Source: Amycolatopsis saalfeldensis (lineage in GTDB: Bacteria > Actinomycetota > Actinomycetes > Mycobacteriales > Pseudonocardiaceae). Taken from it: a DNA stretch of 64,000 nt. The translations under genes were made by a program, and so were the position numbers. The notes under the pieces were generated by a model. The model searched no databases. It had not been told where the DNA came from and worked only from the letters and a program-made list of their open reading frames with translations. The DNA is taken from contig NZ_FOEF01000010.1 in the NCBI RefSeq assembly GCF_900110575.1, positions 1 to 64,000 of the forward strand, in the 5' to 3' direction. Below are positions 1 to 7,930 of this stretch, piece after piece (position 1 is the stretch's first letter; each line of letters begins with the position of its first letter).

Positions 1-3
1 GTC

Positions 4-630
4 ATGCGGTTGCAGGTGGCGTTGGATGTTGTGGATTTGGGTTCGGCGTTGGGGTTGGCGCGTCGGGTGGCGGAGTTTGTGGATATTTTGGAGTTGGGGA
101 CGCCGTTGGTGAAGGCGGCGGGGATGGGTGCGGTGTCGGCGGTGAAGGCGGCGCATCCGGACAAGGTGGTGTTTGTGGATTTGAAGACGGCGGATGCGGG
201 GGAGTTGGAGGCGGGGTTGGCGTTTGAGGCGGGGGCGGATGTGGTGACGGTGATGGGGGTGGCGGATGACGACACGGTGCGGGGTGCGGTGGCGGCGGGG
301 CGGAAGTATGGGAAGGAGGTGGTGGCGGACATGATCGCGGTGACCGAGGGGCGGGTGGCGCGGATGCGGGAGGTGGCGAAGCTGGGGGTGTCGTTCGTGG
401 AGATTCATGCGGGTCTGGATGAGCAGGCCCGGCCGGGGTACAGCATTGACCGGTTGCTGGCGGATGGCCGGGAGGCGGGGGTGGCGTTCTCGATCGCGGG
501 TGGGGTGAAGGCCGCGACGATCGGGGCGGTGCGGGACGCCGGGGCGAGTGTCGCGGTGGTCGGTGGCGGTATCTACAACGCCCCCGACCCCGCCGCCGCC
601 GCCAAGGAACTCAAAAAACTCGCCGCCTGA
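4..630 (+). CDS. hxlA: 3-hexulose-6-phosphate synthase
   Basis: Condenses formaldehyde with ribulose 5-phosphate to hexulose 6-phosphate, the entry step of the ribulose monophosphate pathway in the cytoplasm. The 208-residue product is full length for the family and opens with the usual LQVALD strand. The DLKTADAGELEA segment near residue 60 matches the conserved D-x-K-x-x-D metal/phosphate site of the OMP-decarboxylase superfamily, and a glycine-rich phosphate-binding GGG lies near residue 190. The partner isomerase hxlB is not downstream and may lie upstream of the window. Codons in the first two thirds favour G endings and TTG leucine, then shift to C endings near the 3' end, unlike the neighbours. 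The mscR gene nearby supports a formaldehyde role. Confidence 0.9.
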   Translation: MRLQVALDVVDLGSALGLARRVAEFVDILELGTPLVKAAGMGAVSAVKAAHPDKVVFVDLKTADAGELEAGLAFEAGADVVTVMGVADDDTVRGAVAAGRKYGKEVVADMIAVTEGRVARMREVAKLGVSFVEIHAGLDEQARPGYSIDRLLADGREAGVAFSIAGGVKAATIGAVRDAGASVAVVGGGIYNAPDPAAAAKELKKLAA

Positions 631-670
631 CGGCGAAAACGCCCGATCAGCGAAGAGGAAGGGAGTCGGC

Positions 671-961
671 GTGGAAGGCCAGAAATCAGGCGCTCGAGAC
701 GGCCGGGCACCGGCCGCGGGCGACAGCTACGGCTCGTTGATGCTTCAGGCCGCGGGCGTGCTGCGGCTGCGCTACGTGAAATGCGGCCGCGACACCGCTC
801 TGTCGGCGGAAGCGGCGACCGAGCTGGCGACCGTCTTCGAGGGCATCGCCCAGGGGGCTCCCGCGTTCGACCACATCGATCCGAAAGAGGCGATCGCGCT
901 CGCGCACCGCCTGATCGACGACGACAACCCCCAGCTTTCCCATCTGTGGCCGCAGACCTGA
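671..961 (+). CDS. Small conserved hypothetical protein
   Basis: Encodes about 96 residues from a GTG start preceded by a purine-rich GAGGAAGGGA ribosome-binding site. The longer open frame starting at 548 overlaps hxlA and is not needed. I do not recognise a family. The product has no signal peptide or membrane segment, a short basic/disordered N-terminus and a mostly helical, acidic C-terminal half ending in HLWPQT. It sits 40 bp after hxlA and 63 bp before a transporter gene in the same direction, so it is probably co-transcribed with them. A link to C1 metabolism is inference from position only. Confidence 0.6.
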   Translation: MEGQKSGARDGRAPAAGDSYGSLMLQAAGVLRLRYVKCGRDTALSAEAATELATVFEGIAQGAPAFDHIDPKEAIALAHRLIDDDNPQLSHLWPQT

Positions 962-1024
962 CCCGCGGCGGCCGGCCGGCCCGGCCGCACCGATGATCAA
1001 TCGCAACTCAACGAGGAGTACACG

Positions 1025-1639
1025 ATGACCACTGCCGAAGCCACCGAGGCGCCCACCCGGGCCTTGCCCGAGGGCGACCCGTCCCTGATCGGCGTGCCGA
1101 CCTTCATCGTCGGCGCGACCGCACTCGGCCTGGTGCTGACCGGATACGTCCCGGCCGGTGCCGTCGGCGCCTCGATCGCGATCATCCTGCCCGCCACCGG
1201 CCTCGGCCAGCTCGTCGCCGCGGTGTGGGCCGCGGCGCTGGGCCAGAGCGCCGTCGCCGCCGTGTTCGGCATCTTCGCCGGGTTCTGGCTCAGCTACGCG
1301 GTGCTGGTCCTCGGCCTGACCCACAACTGGTTCGGCATCGCCCCCGACGCCGCGGTGTCCACCCAGGGCCTGTTCCTGATCGCCTGGCTGATCATGATCG
1401 TCCTGCTGACGCTGGCCAGCCTGCGGCTGCCCGCGACGTTCACGCTGCTGTTCGGCCTGATCGACCTCGCTCTCGCGCTCGTGCTGTTCGGCACCGTGAA
1501 CGGGTCCACCGGCCTCACCACCCTCGGCGGCTACGTGGTGTTCGCCTTCACCGCCGTCGGCATGTACCTGTTCGCCGGCGCGCTGTCCGCCGCGACGGGC
1601 GGCACCCCGCTGCCGCTGGGCCGCCCGGTGCTGACCTGA
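1025..1639 (+). CDS. GPR1/FUN34/YaaH family acetate-type transporter
   Basis: Integral membrane protein of 204 residues with six hydrophobic segments, the size and topology expected for the AceTr (SatP/YaaH) family, which moves acetate, succinate or other small carboxylates. The N-terminus has the family-like motif D-x-S-L-I-G-V-P-T-F followed by glycine-rich helices; the fourth segment carries the F-W-L-S-Y-A pattern. The ATG follows a CAACGAGGAG ribosome-binding site. It lies between the hexulose-phosphate synthase and a flavin oxidoreductase, so the substrate could be formate or another C1/C2 acid; that is inference. Confidence 0.8.
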   Translation: MTTAEATEAPTRALPEGDPSLIGVPTFIVGATALGLVLTGYVPAGAVGASIAIILPATGLGQLVAAVWAAALGQSAVAAVFGIFAGFWLSYAVLVLGLTHNWFGIAPDAAVSTQGLFLIAWLIMIVLLTLASLRLPATFTLLFGLIDLALALVLFGTVNGSTGLTTLGGYVVFAFTAVGMYLFAGALSAATGGTPLPLGRPVLT

Positions 1640-1712
1640 GCGGATCCGGGGCGGGCGGCCGGTTTCCGGGCGCCCGCCCCGCATCCGTACGTATCGCCAA
1701 AGGAGTTCATCT

Positions 1713-2915
1713 GTGACCTCGCCGACGTTCCTCATCATCGGCGCCGGCCTGGCCGGGGCGAAAGCGGCAGAAGCTTTGCGGGACAAGGGTTTCGACGGCG
1801 GGATCACCATCGTCGGCGACGAAGACCACCTGCCCTACGACCGTCCGCCGTTGTCGAAGGACTATCTGGCCGGCAATGCCGCCCGTGACAGCCTGTACGT
1901 CCACGACGCGACCTGGTACGCCGAGCAGGGGGTCAGCCTGCGCCCGGGCGTCCGCGCGACCGCCATCGACCGGGCGTCCCACCGGGTGCGGCTCTCCGAC
2001 GGCACCAGTCTCGGCTACGACAAGCTGCTCCTGGCCACCGGCGCGAGGCCGCGCACGCTGCCGGGCGCCGCCGGGGTCCATTACCTGCGCCGGGTCGAGG
2101 ATTCGGACTGGCTCAAAGGCCTGTTCACCACCGCCGCCAGCCTGGCCGTGATCGGCGCCGGCTGGATCGGGCTGGAGGTCGCGGCCGCCGCCCGTCAGGC
2201 CGGGCTGGACGTGACCGTGGCCGAAGCGCTCCCCTTGCCCCTGCTCCCCGCGCTCGGCCGCGAGCTCGGTGCCGTGTTCGCCGACCTGCACCTTCAGCAC
2301 GGTGTCGACCTGCACCTCGGCGTGCGGGTCGAGCACATCGAACGAGGCAAGCGGGCCAAGCTCTCCAACGGCTGGGAGTTCGAGGCCGACGCGATCCTGG
2401 CGGGCATCGGCGCCCAGCCCAACACCGGTCTCGCGCGCGCCTGCGGGCTGCGGGTCGACAACGGCGTGCTGGTCGACGCGAGCCTGCGCACCAGCGATCC
2501 GGACATCTTCGCCGCCGGGGACGTCGCCAACGCCTACCATCCGCTGCTGGGCCGGCATCTGCGCGTCGAGCACTGGGCGAACGCGCTCAACCAGCCCGTG
2601 GTCGCGGCGGCCGGGATGCTCGGCAAGGACGAGGTCTACGAGAAACTGCCCTACTTCTACACCGACCAGTACGACCTCGGCATGGAATTCGTCGGCAGCA
2701 TAGACGGCTACCACCGCGTCGTGTACCGCGGCGACGTGCCCGGCCGCGAGTTCATCGCCTTCTGGCTCAAGGACAATCGCGTCGTCGCGGGGATGAACGT
2801 CAACGTCTGGGACGTCATCGAACCGATCGGCGCGCTCATCCGCTCCGGCCGCCCGGTCGATCCGGACCGCCTGGCCGACACCGGCCGGCCGCTCGACGAG
2901 ATCGGCGCCGCCTGA
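1713..2915 (+). CDS. FAD-dependent ferredoxin reductase-like oxidoreductase
   Basis: A 400-residue flavoprotein of the rhodocoxin/putidaredoxin reductase (BphA4-like) type that would pass electrons from NAD(P)H to a ferredoxin. The N-terminal FAD Rossmann motif is IIGAGLAGAKAAEAL at residues 6-20, the internal NAD(P)H motif is VIGAGWIGLEVAAAA near residue 146, and the second FAD motif FAAGDVANA is near residue 266. A reductase C-terminal domain follows. The GTG start has an AGGAG Shine-Dalgarno 8 bases upstream. No ferredoxin or oxygenase gene is adjacent, so its electron partner is unknown. It is convergent with the hydrolase downstream. Confidence 0.85.
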   Translation: MTSPTFLIIGAGLAGAKAAEALRDKGFDGGITIVGDEDHLPYDRPPLSKDYLAGNAARDSLYVHDATWYAEQGVSLRPGVRATAIDRASHRVRLSDGTSLGYDKLLLATGARPRTLPGAAGVHYLRRVEDSDWLKGLFTTAASLAVIGAGWIGLEVAAAARQAGLDVTVAEALPLPLLPALGRELGAVFADLHLQHGVDLHLGVRVEHIERGKRAKLSNGWEFEADAILAGIGAQPNTGLARACGLRVDNGVLVDASLRTSDPDIFAAGDVANAYHPLLGRHLRVEHWANALNQPVVAAAGMLGKDEVYEKLPYFYTDQYDLGMEFVGSIDGYHRVVYRGDVPGREFIAFWLKDNRVVAGMNVNVWDVIEPIGALIRSGRPVDPDRLADTGRPLDEIGAA

Positions 2916-2920
2916 CCGGG

Positions 2921-2971
2921 CCGGCCGGGCAGTCCGTTTCGGACAGTCTGTTTCGGACGGTGCCCGGCCGG
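2921..2971. terminator. Bidirectional hairpin terminator between convergent genes
   Basis: Perfect 11-bp inverted repeat CCGGCCGGGCA / TGCCCGGCCGG (2921-2931 and 2961-2971) enclosing a smaller GTCCG-TTT-CGGAC hairpin. It lies between the stops of two convergent genes. There is no T-run, as is common for high-GC actinobacterial terminators. Confidence 0.6.
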
Positions 2972-2979
2972 TCCGCGGC

Positions 2980-3612
2980 TCAATGCCCGCGCGCGATCCA
3001 ATCCGAGAGGTGCGGCGCCTCGTCACCGATGGTCGTGCCGTCGCCGTGTCCGGTGTGGACCTTCGTGTCGCCGGGCAGGGCGAGCAGCCGGTCCCGGATC
3101 GAGGAGATGATCGTCGGGAAGTCCGAAAAGGACCTTCCGGTCGCGCCGGGACCGCCCGAGAACAAGGTGTCGCCGGAGAACAGGGCACCGGCTTCGGGCA
3201 GGTGCAGGCAGATCGAGCCGGGCGAATGCCCCGGGGTGTGGACGATCCGCAGCTCCGTGCCCGCGACCGCGATCCGCTCGCCGTCCTGCGCGGACCAGAA
3301 CTTCTGCTCGGGATGAGTGAGCTCCCAGAGCGCCTGGTCGCCGGGGTGGAGCAGCACCGGGGCGTGCAGGTTCGCGCCGAGCGCGGGCGCGACCGTGACG
3401 TGGTCGTTGTGCCCGTGCGTGCAGACGACGGCCACCACATCGCGGCCGTTGACGGCCTCGGTGATCGCCTTCTCGTCGTGGGCGGCGTCGACGATCACGA
3501 CGTCGTGGTCATCGCCGATCAGCCAGATGTTGTTGTCGACCTCCCAGGTGCCGCCGTCGAGCTGGAAGACGCCCGAGGTGACGACCCGTTCGATCCGCAG
3601 CGCCCCGCTCAC
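2980..3612 (-). CDS. Metallo-beta-lactamase-fold hydrolase next to mscR
   Basis: A 210-residue MBL-fold hydrolase, glyoxalase II-like. The metal ligands are visible as the HGHNDH motif near residue 86, HTPGHSPGS near residue 131 and the SGDTLF strand near 150. It starts with GTG inside the stop of mscR (GTGA 4-base overlap), implying translational coupling. Actinobacteria commonly keep an MBL gene beside mscR (for example Rv2259-Rv2260), where it is thought to act on the S-formylmycothiol made by MscR or a related thioester. Sequence shows the fold and coupling; the substrate is inferred from context. Confidence 0.85.
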   Translation of the reverse strand: MSGALRIERVVTSGVFQLDGGTWEVDNNIWLIGDDHDVVIVDAAHDEKAITEAVNGRDVVAVVCTHGHNDHVTVAPALGANLHAPVLLHPGDQALWELTHPEQKFWSAQDGERIAVAGTELRIVHTPGHSPGSICLHLPEAGALFSGDTLFSGGPGATGRSFSDFPTIISSIRDRLLALPGDTKVHTGHGDGTTIGDEAPHLSDWIARGH

Positions 3613-4694
3613 AACACCACCACCGAGCGCAGCACGTCGCCCGCGTGCATCGCGTGGAACGCCTTCTCGACGTCGGCGAGGCCGATGCGTTCGGAGACGA
3701 ATTTCTCGAGCGGCAGCCGGCCGCCCTGGTGCAGGTCGACCAGCATCGGGAAGTCCCGCTCCGGCAGGCAGTCGCCGTACCAGGAGGATTTCAGCGCGCC
3801 GCCGCGGGAGAAGAAGTCGAGCAGCGGCATCTCCAGCCGCAGCTCCGGTGTGGGCACGCCGACCAGCACCACCGTGCCGGCCAGGTCACGGGCGTAGAAC
3901 GCCTGCTTCCAGGTCTCCGGACGGCCGACCGCGTCGATGACCACGTCGGCGCCGAAACCCCCGGTGAGCTCCCGCACCGCGGCGACCGTGTCGGTTTCCG
4001 ACGCGTTGACGGTGTGCGTGGCGCCGAGGTCGCGCGCCCACTCGAGCTTCCGCTCGTCCCGGTCCACCGCGATGATCGTGGTCGCCCCGGCCAGGCGGGC
4101 GCCGGCGATCGCCGCGTCGCCGACTCCCCCGCAGCCGATCACCGCGACCGAGTCGCCGCGGCCGACCGCGCCGGTGTTCACCGCGGCGCCGAGGCCCGCC
4201 ATCACGCCGCAGCCCAGCAGGCCCGCGACCGCCGGGTCCACGGCGGGATCGACCTTGGTGCACTGCCCGGCGTGCACCAGCGTCTTGTCCGCGAACGCGC
4301 CGATGCCCAGTGCCGGGGTCAGCTCGGTGCCGTCGGCCAGCGTCATGCGCTGCGTCGCGTTGAAGGTGTCGAAGCAGTACTGCGGGCGCCCGCGCCGGCA
4401 CGCCCGGCACTGGCCGCACACCGCGCGCCAGTTGAGGATGACGAAGTCACCGGGCCGGACGGAGTCGACGCCGGCGCCGACGCTTTCCACCGTGCCCGCG
4501 GCCTCGTGCCCGAGCAGGAAGGGGAACTCGTCGTTGATTCCGCCCTCGCGGTAGGTCAGGTCGGTGTGGCAGACCCCGCAGGCCGCCACGTCGACGACGA
4601 CCTCACCGGGCCCGGGGTCCGGGACCACGACGTCGACCAATTCCACCGGGCTGCCCTGCGAACGGGCGATCACACCGCGCACCTGCTGTGGCAT
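3609..4694 (-). CDS. mscR: S-(hydroxymethyl)mycothiol dehydrogenase (formaldehyde dehydrogenase)
   Basis: Zinc-dependent medium-chain dehydrogenase that oxidises the formaldehyde-mycothiol adduct using NAD, detoxifying formaldehyde. The 361-residue length equals that of the mycobacterial enzyme. Catalytic zinc residues include the GVCHTD motif (Cys near residue 37) and the structural zinc loop has the four-cysteine pattern CGQCRACRRGRPQYC near residues 91-105. The nucleotide-binding motif GCGGVGDAA is near residue 186. I chose the ATG at 4694, which has a strong GAAGGAAGAGG site, over an upstream in-frame start at 4739. It is the first gene of a two-gene operon and diverges from a LuxR regulator. 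Confidence 0.93.
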   Translation of the reverse strand: MPQQVRGVIARSQGSPVELVDVVVPDPGPGEVVVDVAACGVCHTDLTYREGGINDEFPFLLGHEAAGTVESVGAGVDSVRPGDFVILNWRAVCGQCRACRRGRPQYCFDTFNATQRMTLADGTELTPALGIGAFADKTLVHAGQCTKVDPAVDPAVAGLLGCGVMAGLGAAVNTGAVGRGDSVAVIGCGGVGDAAIAGARLAGATTIIAVDRDERKLEWARDLGATHTVNASETDTVAAVRELTGGFGADVVIDAVGRPETWKQAFYARDLAGTVVLVGVPTPELRLEMPLLDFFSRGGALKSSWYGDCLPERDFPMLVDLHQGGRLPLEKFVSERIGLADVEKAFHAMHAGDVLRSVVVL

Positions 4695-4799
4695 TCCTCT
4701 TCCTTCGTGCCGAGCGACAAACCGTGCGCCGGAGCGCATACGATCTCGAAGCTAGTCCGGCTGCGGCCGGCGGCGGCCCGCCCGACAGTCGAGGATTTA

Positions 4800-4815
4800 C
4801 TGGTCTTCCGACCAG
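4800..4815. promoter_or_regulatory. Inverted repeat, candidate operator between mscR and luxR-type gene
   Basis: CTGGTC-TTCC-GACCAG is a perfect 6-4-6 palindrome in the 147-bp divergent intergenic region. It ends 14 bp before TAGGCT (4829-4834), a plausible -10 element whose position would make the regulator transcript leaderless (start codon at 4842). Autoregulation or control of mscR by the LuxR protein is inference. Confidence 0.4.
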
Positions 4816-4841
4816 GTAGCCGCCGGGTTAGGCTGACCGGG

Positions 4842-6107
4842 ATGCCCGCTGACCAGCACTCCCCCGCCGCCGTCGACCTGCCCGCGCTCCGCGACGTCGT
4901 CGACGGCCCGCTGCACGAAATCGCCGGGCGGTTCTCCCGTTTCCTCGCCGACGTCTGGCCGCACCGCGCGCTCGTCATCTTCACCCGGGAGTGCACCGGC
5001 CGGCCGCGCAAAGTCGCCGGCGAGGCCGCGTTGACCGGCAAGATCACGATCGCCGAGCTCGAAGAGCTGAAGGCCGCCATCCGGCCCGGCCCCGCGGTCG
5101 GCACGACCGCGCGCCTCGGCGGCGGCGCGGCCCGCACGGTCTGGTCCGCGCACGATCCCGGTGGCACGCTGCTCGTGCTGCTCCCCCGGTCGGCACCGAA
5201 ACCGGTCCCGCGGCCCGCGCTGCTCGCCGGGCTCTTCGGGATCGTCGCGACCTCCATCCGGCAGCAGGTCGCGCAGGCCAGCCCGGACTACCTCACGGAA
5301 TCCCTCGCGGCGTCGAGTGAACGCGCACGCACCATCGTCGAAATGGCCGCGGCACAGGAAAGAACGCTGGTCACCGTCCTGACCGCGTTGCGCTCGACCA
5401 AACTGGACGCCGAGGGCGCCCGCCGCGCCGCGACCGAAGCCGCCTCCGACGCGCTGGTGGCACTGCGGTCCGCGCGCGCCGCCGATCTCGCCGTGTCGGA
5501 AGAGCCCGCCCACGCCGCCTTCACCCGGCTGCGCCGGGAAGTCCGGCAGGTGCTGCGCCACCACGACGCCGAACTGGAGTTCGTGCCGCCGGCCAAGGAC
5601 GCGGGCCCGCTGACCGGCGAGCTCGCGCACGCCGCGCGCGCGATGACCGGCACCGCGGTGCTGGCGTTCACCGCGCAGCCGGCCCTGGCCCGGCTGCGCA
5701 TCGCGTGGTCGTGCGACGATTCGTTCCTGCGCTTGGACATCCGCGACCAGGAGTCCGGCCGCCTCGACGCCGACGAGCTGCGTTTCCAGCTGGCCGGCCG
5801 GGCGAAAGCCCTCGGCGCCACCGTGGACGTCGACGCGGTGCCGGGCTGGGGAAGCCGCGCCACGATCGCACTCCCCCTCGCCGTCGCCGCCGAGAGCACC
5901 GACGCCCCCGGACTTTCCCGGCTCAACCGGCGCGAGCTCGAAGTCCTGCGCCACGTCGCCCAGGGCTTGCGCAACAAGGCGATCGCCGCGCGCCTCGGCA
6001 TCACGGAGAGCACGGTCAAATTCCACGTCGCCAACGTGCTGAAGAAGCTGGAAATCAGCTCTCGCGGGGAAGCCGCGGTAGTGGCACTGAGCGCCGGGAT
6101 CACTTGA
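4842..6107 (+). CDS. LuxR-family regulator with degenerate kinase-like ATPase domain
   Basis: A 421-residue regulator. The C-terminal 60 residues form a LuxR/GerE helix-turn-helix (LNRRELEVLRHVAQG then ITESTVKFHVANVLKKL). The N-terminal 200 residues resemble a sensory domain without membrane segments. Residues 250-350 resemble the end of a histidine-kinase ATPase domain (PGWGSRATIALPL), but no clear N-box or H-box is visible, so kinase activity is doubtful. It lacks a response-regulator receiver domain. The ATG at 4842 has no Shine-Dalgarno and a -10-like TAGGCT just upstream, so a leaderless message is likely. It is divergent from mscR and is the best local candidate for control of the formaldehyde genes. 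Confidence 0.75.
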   Translation: MPADQHSPAAVDLPALRDVVDGPLHEIAGRFSRFLADVWPHRALVIFTRECTGRPRKVAGEAALTGKITIAELEELKAAIRPGPAVGTTARLGGGAARTVWSAHDPGGTLLVLLPRSAPKPVPRPALLAGLFGIVATSIRQQVAQASPDYLTESLAASSERARTIVEMAAAQERTLVTVLTALRSTKLDAEGARRAATEAASDALVALRSARAADLAVSEEPAHAAFTRLRREVRQVLRHHDAELEFVPPAKDAGPLTGELAHAARAMTGTAVLAFTAQPALARLRIAWSCDDSFLRLDIRDQESGRLDADELRFQLAGRAKALGATVDVDAVPGWGSRATIALPLAVAAESTDAPGLSRLNRRELEVLRHVAQGLRNKAIAARLGITESTVKFHVANVLKKLEISSRGEAAVVALSAGIT

Positions 6108-6215
6108 CGGCGAAGCGTTTTTTGCCGGACAGGGCGCCGTCCGCCGCCACTCTCAGCCCGGCGAGAAACGACCTAGGCACCCTCGGGCCTTGGCCGAGAA
6201 AGGCATCGCCTTAGA

Positions 6216-6566
6216 TCAGCCTCCGTGCTCGATGAGATCCTTCACTGCCTGCAGAAGCCAGGAATTGAAGTCGGGGAAGCGCGGACCACGTTGTTCCCAC
6301 CCCACAGCGGCACCCATGTGGACGACGGCGACATCTCCCAGGTCCAGGTCCCAGCATGCCACGTCATCCCGGTCCTCACGCTTGGCGAACAGGACCAGAC
6401 GACGTGACGGGTAAGCGGAAACAAGCCCGTGCACAAGGGTTCTCAGCAGTGTTCCGTCGATGATCCACCACGGCTCCAGGCGCGTGAGACCGAGTTCGAC
6501 CACCCGAAGAAATTCCGGTGGGTAGGCGAAGTTCGCGGGCAGTTCCCCGTCGGTCAGCAAGTCCAT
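6216..6566 (-). CDS. SMI1/KNR4 (SUKH)-like protein
   Basis: A 116-residue cytoplasmic protein from the ATG at 6566, which has a GGAG site 11 bases upstream. The pattern of a conserved Trp-rich strand (LEPWWIIDGT), a central VACWDLDLGDVAVV strand and the C-terminal GWEQRGPRFPDFNSWL helix suggests the SMI1/KNR4 superfamily, often found as immunity proteins against polymorphic toxins. No toxin gene is adjacent, so this may be an orphan immunity protein or a housekeeping family member. The upstream open frame to 6842 overlaps the LacI gene and is rejected. Confidence 0.6.
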   Translation of the reverse strand: MDLLTDGELPANFAYPPEFLRVVELGLTRLEPWWIIDGTLLRTLVHGLVSAYPSRRLVLFAKREDRDDVACWDLDLGDVAVVHMGAAVGWEQRGPRFPDFNSWLLQAVKDLIEHGG

Positions 6567-6720
6567 CGCCGTTGCCACTCCATCCTGTCCACGGTGATCC
6601 CATGGGAAACCTCCCCATCGGGCATCCGAACTGTGTCGATCCGGGCCCCCGGCCCAGCCTTCCGCAGCCACGACGCCACGGACGCACCGGTCCCCTTCGT
6701 CCTTGCGGTACCGTCCGGAA

Positions 6721-7770
6721 ATGGCCGACGCGCCGAAGGAGACCGGCCGCCGGGGTCCCGCGCCCACTGGGCGGCCGACGATGCGTGACGTCGCGATGGC
6801 GGCGTCGGTGAGTGTGAAGACCGTCTCCCGGGTCGTGCACAACTACCCGTTCATCAGCGACGACGTCCGCGGGCGGGTCCAGGCCGAGATCCGCCGCCTC
6901 GGGTTCCGGCCCAACGGGTACGCCGTGGGCCTGCGGCGGACCGACCGGATCGGCGGTGGGATCGGCGTGCTCGCCGCGGACCTGGCCGACCCGTTCTACG
7001 CGGCGATGGTCAGCGCCGTCGAAGAAGTCAGCACCGGGCGGTCGTTCACCACGCTCGTGGCCGGTTCGGGTGAGGATCCCGCCCGTGAACGCGCGCTGCT
7101 GACCTCCTTCGTCGAACGCCGGCTCGACGGGCTCGTGGTCGTTTCGGCCGACCGCGCGCACGATCACCTGCGCCCCTACCTCGATGCCGGGACCCGGATC
7201 GTGTTCGCCGACCGGCCACCGCGGCGGCTGCCGGTGGACTGCGTCCTCGCCGGGCACGCGGCCGGAGCCGCGCAGGCAGTGCGGCACCTGCTCGGGCAGG
7301 GGCACACGGCCATCGCCTACGTGGGGCACTCCCCCGCGGTGCACACGGCCGCCGAACGCCTGCGGGGTTTCCGCGCCGAGCTGGGTGCGGCCGGGCTCGA
7401 GCCGCACGCCGTCCACACCGACGCGATCGACTCGGCGGCGGCGTTCCGGGTGACCGCCGGACTGCTCGCCGCCGGCGCCGCCCCGACCGCGATCTTCGCC
7501 GACAACCCCCGGATCGTCGGCGGCGTCGCCCGGGCCATCGCGGCGTCCCGCGCGCCGGAGACGGCATTGGTCGCCTTCGACGACTCCGAGCTCGCCGAAG
7601 CACTGGGCGTGACGGTGGTCGCCCAGGACGTCCGCGAGCTGGGCGGCCAGGCCGCGCGGTTGTTGTTCGCGCGTCTCGACGGCGAACGGTCACGCCCGCG
7701 CCGAGTCGTCCTGCCGACCACGCTCGTCCCCCGCGGCTCGGGGGAAGGCCGCGGCACAACCCTGCGCTGA
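6721..7770 (+). CDS. LacI-family transcriptional regulator
   Basis: A 349-residue sugar-responsive repressor. A short disordered N-terminus precedes the DNA-binding headpiece (MRDVAMAASVSVKTVSRVVHN, helix-turn-helix at about residues 20-45) with the hinge near residue 70 (LGFRPN), followed by a periplasmic-binding-protein-like effector domain. The ATG at 6721 is used here; a TTG at 6703 is possible. The gene lies directly upstream of and parallel to a secreted glycosidase locus, and two CG-centred palindromes typical of LacI operators lie in the promoter of the first glycosidase gene, so it very likely represses that locus until a glycan-derived sugar appears. Confidence 0.9.
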   Translation: MADAPKETGRRGPAPTGRPTMRDVAMAASVSVKTVSRVVHNYPFISDDVRGRVQAEIRRLGFRPNGYAVGLRRTDRIGGGIGVLAADLADPFYAAMVSAVEEVSTGRSFTTLVAGSGEDPARERALLTSFVERRLDGLVVVSADRAHDHLRPYLDAGTRIVFADRPPRRLPVDCVLAGHAAGAAQAVRHLLGQGHTAIAYVGHSPAVHTAAERLRGFRAELGAAGLEPHAVHTDAIDSAAAFRVTAGLLAAGAAPTAIFADNPRIVGGVARAIAASRAPETALVAFDDSELAEALGVTVVAQDVRELGGQAARLLFARLDGERSRPRRVVLPTTLVPRGSGEGRGTTLR

Positions 7771-7833
7771 TCCAGGCCGATCCGGCGACCTTCCCGAAGC
7801 ACTGTTGGCCAGGTTTCTGTCCTGTTCAGAGCG

Positions 7834-7886
7834 TTGACAACGCTGACAACCGCGGCCGACACTTAGCGCCGCTGCCAACGTTGTCA
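7834..7886 (+). promoter_or_regulatory. Promoter with two LacI-type operators upstream of GH92 gene
   Basis: TTGACA at 7834-7839 and GACACT at 7858-7863, 18 bp apart, form a plausible sigma-70-type promoter. A first CG-centred operator TGACAACGCTGACA (7835-7848, 5 of 7 positions symmetric) overlaps the -35, and a second TGCCAACGTTGTCA (7873-7886, 6 of 7 symmetric) lies just after the expected transcription start. Centres are 38 bp apart. The first also sits in the perfect palindrome AGCGTT-GAC-AACGCT (7830-7844). The adjacent LacI gene is the obvious ligand; binding is inferred. Confidence 0.65.
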
Positions 7887-7930
7887 CCCCAGCGGGCCGA
7901 CCGCCCGGCTGATCCACGAGGGAGCCCGCC

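Noticed and set aside
686..1810. Minus-strand open frame of 374 residues opposite the transporter gene
   Set aside because: Low-complexity Gly/Gln/Arg-rich translation, opposite a clear membrane protein.
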